Shown piece by piece: positions 17,611 through 26,909 of a DNA stretch of 64,000 nt. Both the position numbers and the translations under genes were made by a program. The notes beneath the pieces were generated by a model that searched no databases, was not told the origin of the DNA, and was given only the letters and a program-made list of their open reading frames with translations. Numbering within the stretch: the stretch's first letter is position 1; each line of letters begins with the position of its first letter. Where the stretch lies: the NCBI RefSeq assembly GCF_900112195.1, contig NZ_FOKR01000004.1:26415-90414 (forward strand), read 5' to 3'. Source of the stretch: Butyrivibrio sp. YAB3001. GTDB lineage: Bacteria > Bacillota > Clostridia > Lachnospirales > Lachnospiraceae.

Positions 17611-18771
17611 TTAACAACTCATTTCATCAATGATTTTCAAAAGCTCTATAGCACGATTCCTCCACGAATGTCTCTCAGTAGCTTTCACCATGCCATTATG
17701 GGCTATTTTTTCATTATTAGAATGCTTAAGTATTATCTCTGGTAACCTTTCAATTTCTTTTAACGAATATAAAATCAAGTCCTCCCCATCTATAAAAGCT
17801 TCCCGCAGTGCAGGTGTCTGATCTGAGACTGCAATACACCCAGCCATCATAGTATCAAGCACCCTCTCTGTAATAGCATCCTTATGCCAGGTCATAACAT
17901 TTAATGACATCTTTGAATTATCATATATCTCATCAACACCAGATGCCTCTAACGAAGGATGAATCCTCAAGTATGAGTTATCCACAAAAGGAGAGTTTCT
18001 CCAGCTATCTCCAAAAACATCTACTGTAATACCATTGTCTATAAGAGTTTTTATAATTTCTTCACGATATATTCTTGCTGCCCCGCGGTCTGCAAGTTTA
18101 TGTACTTTGGCAAGTTCCTGAACAAACTGCTCATCGCTCACCTTGGCTCCAAGACTAGTCAGTGTCTTTTCAAATGCTACTTCTGTTGTTAAATCCGGCT
18201 CCGTTACCAGTAAATCCAAATATCTGTCAATTATCACTTTTGTAGTTTCATCCGCAGAATTAAAACTACTTATCGGCTCTCTCCAATCCAGGAAACTGCC
18301 GACAAAAGACAGCGCATACTTTCGTTTCTGAAATGGAATAATGGTCTCTGCCTTTCTACCGCCGGGAGGTAAAAAGAATGCCTTAACGCCTCTATAATAA
18401 TGATCAATGAATTTCACATAGTTTCTATCTTGAGTAAGGATATAGTAATTCTGTGGAATTCTTTTAACATGTCGATGATAAAACGCCGGGTAATCAGTCC
18501 AATAATTAAACTTAGGTCCATAAAAACTGTCAAATATTAGCTCTTTACTATCAGGATATGCACTATAAAAAATATTCTCCATAAAGGCTATTATTGCCTT
18601 GTATGACCTTCCAGAATAATCTTCAATGGCTGCGTCTGCCGGATTAAGGTAAATAACCTCTTCCCCAAGTTCTAAAAACGCATCTCTAAGCTGCTCGCTA
18701 AAAGACTTTAGAATCCCGTAACATAATGAAACATCTCCTTCAAATAATAATATTGGCAACTTATCTCCCAT
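17611..18771 (-). CDS. CgeB-like glycosyltransferase
   Basis: A 386-residue GT-B protein with the CgeB/Glyco_trans_1_2 C-terminal block: IYDNSKMSLNVMTWHKDAIT, ERVLDTMMAGCIAVSDQTPAL and the LILYSLKEIERLPEII tail. The N-terminal half differs from the other DUF3880 members but keeps the fold pattern and FVGSFLDWREP, the counterpart of their FIGNLF/FVGSLY segments. A TTG at 18795 extends the frame, but AAGGAG lies between it and the ATG at 18771 (a GTG at 18774 is equally spaced), so 18771 is taken. It is the last gene of the E1/E2-NeuD/E3 operon and may transfer the sugar that this cassette acylates (inference). Confidence 0.75.
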   Translation of the reverse strand: MGDKLPILLFEGDVSLCYGILKSFSEQLRDAFLELGEEVIYLNPADAAIEDYSGRSYKAIIAFMENIFYSAYPDSKELIFDSFYGPKFNYWTDYPAFYHRHVKRIPQNYYILTQDRNYVKFIDHYYRGVKAFFLPPGGRKAETIIPFQKRKYALSFVGSFLDWREPISSFNSADETTKVIIDRYLDLLVTEPDLTTEVAFEKTLTSLGAKVSDEQFVQELAKVHKLADRGAARIYREEIIKTLIDNGITVDVFGDSWRNSPFVDNSYLRIHPSLEASGVDEIYDNSKMSLNVMTWHKDAITERVLDTMMAGCIAVSDQTPALREAFIDGEDLILYSLKEIERLPEIILKHSNNEKIAHNGMVKATERHSWRNRAIELLKIIDEMSC

Positions 18772-18811
18772 CACGCCGGTACTCCTTGGATACAACTGTT
18801 CCTCTTCATTC

Positions 18812-19912
18812 TTAGTACTTATTTTTTATAACACTGCCTGATTCTAAATTATTCGTTACTGCGTATCCCACAGGCACAACAACATCATCTCCAATAATCG
18901 CCCGATTTACTACCGCTACACCAGCAGGAATAATACAACTATCACCTATCACATCTGCCCCTGATGTGAAAACCCCCGGTGCAATCAGATTATGACTGCC
19001 TATGATATTATGATGCCCAATATTTGTCCCATAACTGATAGAATTATTATCTCCAATTCGTGTCAGCGTTCCGATATAACAGCCACTTCCTATAATATTT
19101 CCAACACCAATCTGAACACCTCTGCGTATTTCCGCACTCTTGGAGATAGCATTTGTAAAACTCACTCCTCTTTTAGTGTAATCTTCAAATACTTGCCGCC
19201 TAAACTTCATCGAACTAAAGTTCGCACCTATAGAAATAATTACACTATCATAAAAATCCGAACCATATTTATCAGGGAAATCTTTTATACCACAATCCAA
19301 AACAGTATACTTATAATTTCTTAATTGTTTTACATTGTCATCAACAAGACCAACAATTTCAATGTCAGGATAATCAAGAAGAATATCAATTACAACTTCA
19401 GCCCCATATCCAGCGCCAATAATAACTACTCTCTCTCTTTTCAGCTCAAATACCGGCTTCTGCTTCTTCTCTGAAACCAGATTATGATTCGCAGCATAGG
19501 TCTCAACATCCTTTTCTTTTACAACCCCACCACCTTTTTCGTCTGCTATTTGAGCTATACTAATTCCAAGTTCGGTCGCAAGCGCAATCGCTTTCTTAGT
19601 TGCATTCACTTCCACGATGTTACCCGCCATGGACGCATTATTTCCTGATTTTTTATATGTAGCAAGTTCAGCTTCAGATTCAAATATAATTGCTATTGTA
19701 TCTCCGCTCTTTCTCTCATCAAAAGGTTTGCATAAAGGCAAAAAATAACCATCTCTTGGGGATACAACATCACTTGTTGCTTTTGTATTTTCCGCTGACA
19801 GAACCACCTCACCTGTCCTTACAAATTCACCCTCTGCAAACAATATTTCAGTTACTTTTGCCTTATCATCATTAACATCAATAAGTGGCATCTTAATTTC
19901 AGTATAATTCAT
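18812..19912 (-). CDS. Lipoyl - E1/E3-binding - NeuD/PglD acyltransferase fusion (E2-like)
   Basis: A 366-residue hybrid. Residues 1-80 are a lipoyl domain with the modification site ENTKA (Lys44). Residues about 98-138 are a peripheral-subunit-binding domain (ATKKAIALATELGISIAQI ... GGGVVKEKDVETY), the module that docks E1 or E3 in 2-oxo-acid dehydrogenases. Residues 159-366 are a NeuD/PglD-type sugar O/N-acyltransferase: Rossmann start VVIIGAGYGAEVV, then left-handed beta-helix repeats with the probable catalytic histidine in NIGHHNIIGSHNLIAPG (300/301). The E2 catalytic domain with HxxxDG is absent. It lies 10 bases after E1 alpha, in one operon with E1 beta, E3 and lipoate ligase. Proposed role: moving an acyl group from lipoamide to a nucleotide-amino-sugar. 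ATG with GAGGAAAG upstream. Confidence 0.82.
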   Translation of the reverse strand: MNYTEIKMPLIDVNDDKAKVTEILFAEGEFVRTGEVVLSAENTKATSDVVSPRDGYFLPLCKPFDERKSGDTIAIIFESEAELATYKKSGNNASMAGNIVEVNATKKAIALATELGISIAQIADEKGGGVVKEKDVETYAANHNLVSEKKQKPVFELKRERVVIIGAGYGAEVVIDILLDYPDIEIVGLVDDNVKQLRNYKYTVLDCGIKDFPDKYGSDFYDSVIISIGANFSSMKFRRQVFEDYTKRGVSFTNAISKSAEIRRGVQIGVGNIIGSGCYIGTLTRIGDNNSISYGTNIGHHNIIGSHNLIAPGVFTSGADVIGDSCIIPAGVAVVNRAIIGDDVVVPVGYAVTNNLESGSVIKNKY

Positions 19913-19922
19913 TTTTCTTTCC

Positions 19923-20816
19923 TCAGTCTAAAGTAATTTCTCGACAATTTGTTGCATTCAAAAAGGCGTCATCCACTTCTTTGGCAATTCTTTCATTTAT
20001 CATTTCTACTTCATTGCTATCAATCTTTTTTGCAAGCCATAATATCGGATCGGACTTCATATTATTTTCTTTTTCTTCATCAGACATATATTCCATTGAA
20101 TCCGATTTTGAGTGACCACACAACCTTGCTGTATGAACATCAATAAAACAGGGCTTTTCTTCATTTCTAACATATGAAAACCCCTTTATAATATCTTGTT
20201 CTAAAACATCCGGCAGAGTAGATGTAGTCTCAATATATCTTATATTCAAAGCTTCAACTCTAGCCTTAAAACTTCCAGCTGAATACTCTTGTGTAGGTGT
20301 TGACATCGCATATCCATTGTTCTCACAAATGATAAGCAACGGCAATTCATAATTTGATGCAAGATTTAAGGATTCTTGAACGTATCCTTCATTAAAACCG
20401 CCATCTCCAGCAAATGCTATCACAATTCCGCTATCACAATTCTTCTTTTTGCCCATTGCAATCCCGCTTGCAACCGTAATCATCCCACCTGTGATTCCAT
20501 TTGTTATGTAATTACCTATTTTAATATGCTGGCTTCCACCTAATCCATTTACAAATCCATCTTGCTTTCCCATCATTTCACATGCAAGTGAATACATATC
20601 GTCAGTATATGCCAATACCTGCCCATGGCATCTATGCGTTCCTGTAATATAATCTGTATCACGATTGATCTGTTCCATTACAAACACAGGAATGATTTCT
20701 TGTCCTATACATCCATGCGTTGTCCCTCGCATTTTTCCTAAAGAAAATTCATCTTCGATTCTCTTTTCAAAAAGGCGAATTTTCATACACTTTTCATATA
20801 GTCTTGAATAATTCAT
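19923..20816 (-). CDS. Thiamine-diphosphate E1 alpha subunit (AcoA/PdhA-like)
   Basis: A 297-residue E1 alpha of the pyruvate/acetoin dehydrogenase family. The ThDP-binding motif runs from GDG (137-139) to ENN (165-167) with the typical 28-residue spacing; THRCHG at 60-65 and ITGGMITVASGIAMG match active-site segments of the family. It decarboxylates a 2-oxo acid (or cleaves acetoin) and, with E1 beta, transfers the acyl unit to a lipoyl group. Slightly shorter than AcoA/PdhA (about 320-370 aa). Its start overlaps the stop of E1 beta by ATGA, and the lipoyl-NeuD gene follows after 10 bases. The substrate cannot be read from sequence. Confidence 0.87.
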   Translation of the reverse strand: MNYSRLYEKCMKIRLFEKRIEDEFSLGKMRGTTHGCIGQEIIPVFVMEQINRDTDYITGTHRCHGQVLAYTDDMYSLACEMMGKQDGFVNGLGGSQHIKIGNYITNGITGGMITVASGIAMGKKKNCDSGIVIAFAGDGGFNEGYVQESLNLASNYELPLLIICENNGYAMSTPTQEYSAGSFKARVEALNIRYIETTSTLPDVLEQDIIKGFSYVRNEEKPCFIDVHTARLCGHSKSDSMEYMSDEEKENNMKSDPILWLAKKIDSNEVEMINERIAKEVDDAFLNATNCREITLD

Positions 20817-21784
20817 AAACCAATTCCAACCTTAATTGTGTTTACTAATTCTTCTAAGCCTGGAAGAATTTCTAATTCCGCACTTTGAGCTGCCGGTATA
20901 AAACTATCCCTTGCTCCTAATCTGAAAACTTTATTACCATATCTTTCTTGTATAGCAAAGCCAATCTCAGATCCCCATCCGAATGAAGAAACACCCTCTT
21001 CCAAAATACACACCGGACCAGAATCCACAGCGCTTACAATTGATTCCACATCAGAAATCAATGTTGGGATTATGATTTCGATATTAATTTCATCTTCATA
21101 CAGCAGTTTTTCCATTGCCTTTAGCGCCATTTCAGATAATCCCCCATATGTTATCAGGGCTAGTTCAGGTGCATCGTCAACAGGTTGTATCTTAATAATA
21201 GGAAATCCCTTTAAGGTGGTCATAACCTTCTTTATCCAAAAAGATCCCCTATCCATCAGCAATTCCCTTGGATAATCCAATTTATTTTCTACAAAAAGCG
21301 TAGGGACGCCGCTCTCTATTGAAGTCTGCAACACTTCTCCCGGAGAATACGCAATTGATGGCGCAACAACTTGAATTCCGGGAATACCCATAAACATTTT
21401 CTCAAGTGATTGAGAATGCGTAGCACCATAGCCCCTATATGCCCCCGAAGGGCACCTTAGTACAAAATGGATATCCTGTTTATATAGTTCACTAAATTTA
21501 GCAGCATGGTTAACCATCTGATCTGCCGCTAAAGTGATAAAATCGCCAAACATAATCTCTACTGAAACGTAACAACCATAAAGAGCCATTCCCACGCCCA
21601 AACCAGTAAATCCCTGCTCGCACATGGGGGTACCTATAATATTTGCTGGATATTTGTCTGAAAGTCCCTTAGTAACTTTAAACGCACCTCCATAAGGCTC
21701 TTGAATATCTTCGCCAATAAAATATGCATTATGCTCTTTGATAATTCTTTCGATATTTGCCCGTAAATCAGCTAGGTATTTCAC
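20813..21784 (-). CDS. E1 beta subunit (AcoB/PdhB-like)
   Basis: A 323-residue E1 beta transketolase-type subunit, normal length for the family. CEQGFTGLGVGMA contains the conserved Glu (residue 56) that activates thiamine diphosphate, GAYRGYGATHSQSLE has the HSQS of the active-site entrance, and IPGIQVVAPS follows. It pairs with E1 alpha to form the 2-oxo-acid decarboxylating heterotetramer. The start is GTG at 21784, inside the last codons of the E3 gene (17-base overlap), with GAGGTGG upstream; its end overlaps the E1 alpha ATG. The tight coupling implies stoichiometric assembly. Confidence 0.87.
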   Translation of the reverse strand: MKYLADLRANIERIIKEHNAYFIGEDIQEPYGGAFKVTKGLSDKYPANIIGTPMCEQGFTGLGVGMALYGCYVSVEIMFGDFITLAADQMVNHAAKFSELYKQDIHFVLRCPSGAYRGYGATHSQSLEKMFMGIPGIQVVAPSIAYSPGEVLQTSIESGVPTLFVENKLDYPRELLMDRGSFWIKKVMTTLKGFPIIKIQPVDDAPELALITYGGLSEMALKAMEKLLYEDEINIEIIIPTLISDVESIVSAVDSGPVCILEEGVSSFGWGSEIGFAIQERYGNKVFRLGARDSFIPAAQSAELEILPGLEELVNTIKVGIGL

Positions 21785-23201
21785 CTGTTCCCACCTCTTT
21801 CAGATATAGTATTGCAGCCTCCTTAAATGCTTCAGTAAGAGAAGGATGTGGAAAAATACTGTTTGAAATATCATTAGCTGTTTTTCTCATTTCAATCCAT
21901 TCTTTGCACAGAGATATCATTTCAACAGCATGAGAACAGACTAATTCTGCCCCAACTAATTCACCAGAATGTTGATCAAATATCAGTTTTACATATCCAT
22001 CATCCGAATTCTCTATAATTGCCATCCCATTGCCTTTTAGAGAATACTTTGCTGCGAAACACTTATCTGGATCAGTCTCTTTCACTCCAACTGAGGCAAT
22101 TTCTGGATTCATATAAATGCAACTGGGAACCATACCAACCTTTCCATTATGTATTTTTCCTTCCCCCATAACAGAACTCATCACATTCAACGCTGCCATT
22201 TCGCCTTGATATTCTGCTGTATAAGCAAGTTGAATTCCGCCACAAACATCACCAGCGGCATATACTTTGGGATTCGAGGTTTTTAGATATTCATCTATTA
22301 CTATCGCTCCATCCCTGACATTTACTGATAATCCCTGAATCAGCTGATTATCTAAATCAGGTTCCCTTCCTATTGACAGCAGAACTTTATCTGTAAGTAT
22401 TTCCTCCGTATCTGACCTTATTGGGGAAGTTCGTTTTTGAATTCTGACAATAGTTTCATCATCCTCTTCCTCAATGCCAACTACTTCACAATCTGTGTAT
22501 ATCTTGACACCTTTTTTTCTCAATATTTTTGTAACTGTCTGAGATACTTCTACAGAAAAGCTTTTTTTCAGGATATGATCTTCCCTTTCAATAATGATCG
22601 TTGTAGCCCCAAAATCTGCAAGAAATGACGCAAATTCAACTCCTATTATTCCGCCTCCAACTATCACTATTGACTTAGGAATTAAATTACTCTTTACAAA
22701 CGCTTTATCTGTTGTAAATACGTTGGAATACTCATTTGCAAACACGCTTGGAACTACTGGTTTAGCTCCTGTCGCTATAAGTAAAAATTGGTATTCTAGC
22801 CGTTTTTCCTCTCCACTATCATTCTTAACAACAACCATTTTATCGTCGGCCAATATTGCTTTTCCTTGATAGACATCAATGCTATTCTTTTTCAATGCTT
22901 GCATAAGTCCATCATGAAGCCCGCTTACACTGCAATTGATTTTTTCTTCAAATACATCCGCTAATTTTTCCCTCGTAAATAACCTTGTATCATTTTTGAA
23001 AAAACTATTTCCATTCTTGTATTCCATAATCAGTTGACGATAAGCTTTTGTTGGAATACATCCAACATTTAGGCAAGTCCCTCCTATTTTCTTTGCTTCA
23101 ATGACTGCTACACTTAACGCCTGACTTGCTTTTAATGCCGCGCTATATCCGGCGATTCCGCCTCCGATTATTATCAAATCATACTTTTCAATTTCACTCA
23201 T
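21768..23201 (-). CDS. lpdA: Dihydrolipoamide dehydrogenase (E3)
   Basis: A 477-residue flavoprotein disulfide reductase. FAD-binding IIIGGGIAGYSAA at the N-terminus, redox-active disulfide GGTCLNVGCIPTK with Cys43 and Cys48, NAD-binding IVGGGIIGVEFA, second FAD motif VYAAGDVCGG and the C-terminal FPHPSLTEAF with the His-Glu catalytic pair. It reoxidises dihydrolipoyl groups with NAD+. An upstream GTG at 23219 extends the frame by six residues, but AGGAG stands before the ATG at 23201 and the protein family begins here. It overlaps the lipoate ligase gene by 8 bases. No lipoyl domain is fused to it, so the lipoyl carrier must be the E2-like NeuD fusion. Confidence 0.92.
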   Translation of the reverse strand: MSEIEKYDLIIIGGGIAGYSAALKASQALSVAVIEAKKIGGTCLNVGCIPTKAYRQLIMEYKNGNSFFKNDTRLFTREKLADVFEEKINCSVSGLHDGLMQALKKNSIDVYQGKAILADDKMVVVKNDSGEEKRLEYQFLLIATGAKPVVPSVFANEYSNVFTTDKAFVKSNLIPKSIVIVGGGIIGVEFASFLADFGATTIIIEREDHILKKSFSVEVSQTVTKILRKKGVKIYTDCEVVGIEEEDDETIVRIQKRTSPIRSDTEEILTDKVLLSIGREPDLDNQLIQGLSVNVRDGAIVIDEYLKTSNPKVYAAGDVCGGIQLAYTAEYQGEMAALNVMSSVMGEGKIHNGKVGMVPSCIYMNPEIASVGVKETDPDKCFAAKYSLKGNGMAIIENSDDGYVKLIFDQHSGELVGAELVCSHAVEMISLCKEWIEMRKTANDISNSIFPHPSLTEAFKEAAILYLKEVGTGEIPS

Positions 23202-24216
23202 GAATAGGCATCTCCTCACTAATCATTTTGCTAATATCCTTCAAAATGACCACTTCTTCATCCTGAATGCCGTAATATTCTTTTATTTCTGTAAACACAT
23301 TCCTAATTGACAACATGTTCAAAGGTCGATTCTTAAGTTGCATCTCTATCTTGTCAAAAACATCCGTGCACAATGAATCTGATAGTATCTTCGCAGATTT
23401 AATAGTTTGACAATCAGATTCAATATTGAGATTACAGCTTCCCCATTCAAATCTCCTCTTCATACAGAACTTTGTTTCTATTTTTTTCTCATAAATCCAC
23501 TCTGATGACTTATATTTTTGTACAAATCCTTTCAGTTCAACATTGTCCAGGTATTCTGGTTCAATTATCAAAACATCGATTTTTTCATCTTCACTATGCG
23601 TTTTACTCAATAAATATGCCTTTTTGACAAGAGCCTTCTTAACCTCATCGACAGTTAAATTCCTGTTTATATCTGATAAATTGATTACTCTTGATTTTAC
23701 AGAAGAAATTCCCTTAGACTTGATTTTTTCTACATCAGGATTTAACACTGTTTCCATGCAATCAATATCTGTGTTCACCAACAAACAACCATGTGTATAT
23801 GAATACCCTTGTCCCATGTAATAGGCTAATCCAGAAACTTTTCTCCCTTTAATTTCTATATCATTTCTTCCATTAGCATAGGCATTAATACCCAAATAAT
23901 TAAGCACATCAACTACATATTCAATAGTTATTTTCTTATAATCAATATTGTCTTTATAATAAACTGTATAATTAATATTACCTAAATCATGATATACAGC
24001 CCCACCACCAGACATTCTACGGACTATATCTATGTTGTTTATTGCTGCATATCTGACATCACATTCGTAATAAGCATTCTGATTTCTTCCTATTACTACT
24101 GTTTTTCTGTTTTGCCATATAAATAGAAAAGGATCACTCCCTTCTTTTCCCAGCAAATATTCTTCCAATGCCAAATTACAGGCTGCATCATGACATTCAG
24201 AAATGATTACTTCCAT
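23194..24216 (-). CDS. lplA: Lipoate-protein ligase A
   Basis: A 340-residue LplA-type ligase that activates lipoate with ATP and attaches it to the lysine of lipoyl domains. The signature RRMSGGGAVYHDLGN is at 66-80; NDIEIKGRKVSGLAY contains the catalytic lysine region, and HGCLLVNTD follows. A C-terminal accessory domain of about 90 residues is present, as in two-domain LplA. Located between the Gfo/Idh dehydrogenase and E3, overlapping E3 by 8 bases, it is presumably dedicated to Lys44 of the lipoyl-NeuD protein. ATG preceded by AAGGCGG. Confidence 0.88.
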   Translation of the reverse strand: MEVIISECHDAACNLALEEYLLGKEGSDPFLFIWQNRKTVVIGRNQNAYYECDVRYAAINNIDIVRRMSGGGAVYHDLGNINYTVYYKDNIDYKKITIEYVVDVLNYLGINAYANGRNDIEIKGRKVSGLAYYMGQGYSYTHGCLLVNTDIDCMETVLNPDVEKIKSKGISSVKSRVINLSDINRNLTVDEVKKALVKKAYLLSKTHSEDEKIDVLIIEPEYLDNVELKGFVQKYKSSEWIYEKKIETKFCMKRRFEWGSCNLNIESDCQTIKSAKILSDSLCTDVFDKIEMQLKNRPLNMLSIRNVFTEIKEYYGIQDEEVVILKDISKMISEEMPIHE

Positions 24217-24270
24217 TGATTCCGCCTTTTCTTTTTCTTGTCTTTCTTTAATCTATCGCATCATCAATAA

Positions 24271-25221
24271 TCAGTAGAGCTGTCCTTTTATAATATCTAA
24301 AACCTCTATACTCCTAACTGCACTCTTACCACATGTAATCGGCGATGTTTTATTTTCTATACAATAACCGAAATGCTTTAGTTCTGCTCTTAATGGTTCA
24401 ATATTTGGAACAAATACTTTAGTCATCATATTTTCTTTCTTGAACGCAGAACCATTCCCCAATGACTTTAAAACTGTACTTTTCAGAATGCTTATCTTCT
24501 TATCAAGCAAATCAACCTTTATAAAAGAATTCTTACAATGAATATCAATCCTTCTAAGCTTATCCTCCGTCGCGCGGCTACTTACGATAGACGCCACTAC
24601 ACCGTTGTCAAATTTAAAAAGCGACTGAACATAATCCATATAATTGTGACTGTATACTCTTGTACCGGCCGATGACAGGCTCACTATTTCATTGTTTGGA
24701 AGAATAGCATTCAACAAGATATCAACATCATGTATCATCAGATCATAAACAACATCTGTGTCTTTTATTCTGTTATCCTTTGATGAGCAGCGCTCAATGT
24801 TGACTGCAATTATTTCTTCTTTTTGGAGCACTTTCTCCATTTCAATAACAGCACTGTTAAAGCGCTCAACATGTCCAACCATAAGGACTCTATCCAGGTT
24901 CTTATACGCCTCCACAATTTCATTGGCATCCTGAGTTGATAATGAAAGTGGTTTCTCAACTAAAAGATGTTTCCCAGCACTCGCAGCTTTAAGCGCTATC
25001 TGTTTGTGTAAAGAAGAAGGGGCAGCAATTATTACAGCGTCACACTTATCAATAAGTTCTTCTTCAGATGCTGTTGCAATATCTGAAACTTCTAACGACT
25101 TTACTCTACTTTCATCAGGATCGTATACAGCACATAATTCAAATCGGTCATGCATCTCCTTTGTTAAACGGATATGATTTTTGCCCATGTTACCAGTGCC
25201 AACTATTCCAACCTTAACCAT
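24271..25221 (-). CDS. Gfo/Idh/MocA sugar dehydrogenase (GnnA/WlbA-like)
   Basis: A 316-residue NAD(P)-dependent oxidoreductase. Rossmann motif VGIVGTGNMGKNH, the EKPLS lysine segment, VGHVERFN and DLMIHDVDILL; the last two are typical of UDP-N-acetylglucosamine 3-dehydrogenases (GnnA) and of WbpB/WlbA, which also have about 316 residues. It would oxidise C3 of a UDP-N-acetylhexosamine to the 3-keto sugar. The DegT aminotransferase at 28617 would then add the 3-amino group, and the lipoyl-NeuD protein would acylate it. The pathway assignment is an inference from family and neighbours. AGGA ribosome binding site before ATG. Confidence 0.75.
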   Translation of the reverse strand: MVKVGIVGTGNMGKNHIRLTKEMHDRFELCAVYDPDESRVKSLEVSDIATASEEELIDKCDAVIIAAPSSLHKQIALKAASAGKHLLVEKPLSLSTQDANEIVEAYKNLDRVLMVGHVERFNSAVIEMEKVLQKEEIIAVNIERCSSKDNRIKDTDVVYDLMIHDVDILLNAILPNNEIVSLSSAGTRVYSHNYMDYVQSLFKFDNGVVASIVSSRATEDKLRRIDIHCKNSFIKVDLLDKKISILKSTVLKSLGNGSAFKKENMMTKVFVPNIEPLRAELKHFGYCIENKTSPITCGKSAVRSIEVLDIIKGQLY

Positions 25222-25249
25222 GACAGTGATTCCTCTTGATTTCTTTTAT

Positions 25250-26893
25250 CTACAAATACTCCACGCTATCCAAAATCAGGTTTAGTACTCTTAATGTGCT
25301 TTCATTCGAAAACGCTGTTTTGTTTATCATAGCCATATGCGAAACATTTATCCCATACCCTCTTATCATGTCTGTACATTCATATCCATCCCCAAGACAG
25401 CCAATGTAATACATGATATCCGGCTCAATTCCTAACTCATAGTCAAATAAAATTGAATTATTCGATTTATCATATAAGTTAACATATTCAACATCGCTTA
25501 TATCATTTCCATCATCCTTACAGTCATTTGCGTGATAATCATCATGTTTTCTAACAAAACTTAGATATACTTTATTATCTTCTGAAAGTTCCCTGGCTAA
25601 TTCCACTGCTTCGTTTTTTTGATCAACATCACATAAAATATGTATAGTATGCTTATTCTTACCATCCAGTATCTGCATTCTATAACTAAAGAAATATTTT
25701 TTTATTCTCTCAAATAATTCTTTACCTATATTGTCAATCACAACTATTTCAGCCAGCTTATATAGTGAATTCCAGCTAAAGGAACTCATATTTTTCTCAG
25801 TAATCTTATTCTCCCCATATAGAGATAAAAAGACTTCTATCAATCCTTTTCTTTTTGAATCCAATAAATCTGTTTTTCCAAATTTATGTAAAGCAAGTGA
25901 AGATAATCCCTTATTTTTCTTATATTCAGTAAAGAATACATTATCCAAGCTATATCTATCTTCAAGGTCCTCCATCATCTCTGTATTATCTGCATTATCA
26001 AGCCACATATTAATTGCAATCTGATCACATTCTCCCGCAATAGCAAATGCAGTAATCATAAAAAAAAGTTTATCTGCACAAAATGATGTTTCACTATCAT
26101 CTTGAACATATATCAATTCTCTAAAAAAACTCCGATAAAAATCATGTTTACTTACATTCTTAAAAAATTGATATTTTACTACATAAAATTCAGAAAAATT
26201 CATTAATACACTTTGGAGAGTTGGCCTTGAGATATTAGTAGCGTGCCTTCTATAATAAACTAGTGGCTCCTGAACTACGTATATTGGATATTTCATTACA
26301 GTTCTCAACCATAATCTGAAATCACCGATACCGATAAAATATTGATTATAGCCTCCAAGTTCAAAAAATATATCTTTTTTCATAAGAACTGAGCAGGCAT
26401 TCATACAATTATCAGCAAGTACATATCTATGTAACCAGTCGTATCGTGACCTGTTCGCCTGATGTGAATAATTTGACACAAACCTGTATGATTCGGCTTC
26501 ATTTTCCCCTTCAAAAATAAGCTCATCCCAGGAAAAACACGCTGCATATTCTTGCTGTTCCTTCATGACATCAATCTCTTTCTGAAGCCTGTCAATTTTC
26601 CACTTATCATCAGAAGCTGTCCCCGAAACATATTCACAATCGCTTTGTTTAATTTTTTCCAAAAGAAACCTTTGAGCGCCTACCAGTTTAGTATTCTTCT
26701 CGAAATTATAAAAGTGAATTTTTTCGTTTTGGTAAGAGGCCATTATACGTGCAGAATCATCTTCTGAACCATCATTAGCCATCCATAACTCCCAATTGGT
26801 ATATGTCTGATTTATTATCGATTCAATCGCTTCCGCTACATATTTCTCATGGTTGTAGCAACACATGTAAATTGCCACTTTGCCTTTTTGCAT
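25250..26893 (-). CDS. GT2 glycosyltransferase, tandem copy B
   Basis: A 547-residue protein with an N-terminal GT2 (GT-A) domain of about 240 residues: YMCCYNHEKYVAEAIESI, MANDGSEDDSA (nucleotide binding), TASDDKWK (DxD-like metal site) and FFELGGYNQYFIGIGDFRLW. The C-terminal 300 residues, including HILCDVDQKNEAVELARELS and YIGCLGDGYECTD-IRGYGINVSHMA, match only its tandem neighbour and I do not recognise the domain. Close paralog of 26910-28556, 16 bases away, an evident tandem duplication. Cytosolic; donor unknown. GAGGT ribosome binding site. Confidence 0.8.
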   Translation of the reverse strand: MQKGKVAIYMCCYNHEKYVAEAIESIINQTYTNWELWMANDGSEDDSARIMASYQNEKIHFYNFEKNTKLVGAQRFLLEKIKQSDCEYVSGTASDDKWKIDRLQKEIDVMKEQQEYAACFSWDELIFEGENEAESYRFVSNYSHQANRSRYDWLHRYVLADNCMNACSVLMKKDIFFELGGYNQYFIGIGDFRLWLRTVMKYPIYVVQEPLVYYRRHATNISRPTLQSVLMNFSEFYVVKYQFFKNVSKHDFYRSFFRELIYVQDDSETSFCADKLFFMITAFAIAGECDQIAINMWLDNADNTEMMEDLEDRYSLDNVFFTEYKKNKGLSSLALHKFGKTDLLDSKRKGLIEVFLSLYGENKITEKNMSSFSWNSLYKLAEIVVIDNIGKELFERIKKYFFSYRMQILDGKNKHTIHILCDVDQKNEAVELARELSEDNKVYLSFVRKHDDYHANDCKDDGNDISDVEYVNLYDKSNNSILFDYELGIEPDIMYYIGCLGDGYECTDMIRGYGINVSHMAMINKTAFSNESTLRVLNLILDSVEYL

Positions 26894-26909
26894 AGCTTTA
26901 CCTCACACT

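Noticed and set aside
19913..24270. Thiamine (TPP) riboswitch or lipoate control element for the E1/E3 genes
   Set aside because: The genes overlap or are separated by at most some 55 bases, with no room for, and no sign of, a conserved riboswitch fold.
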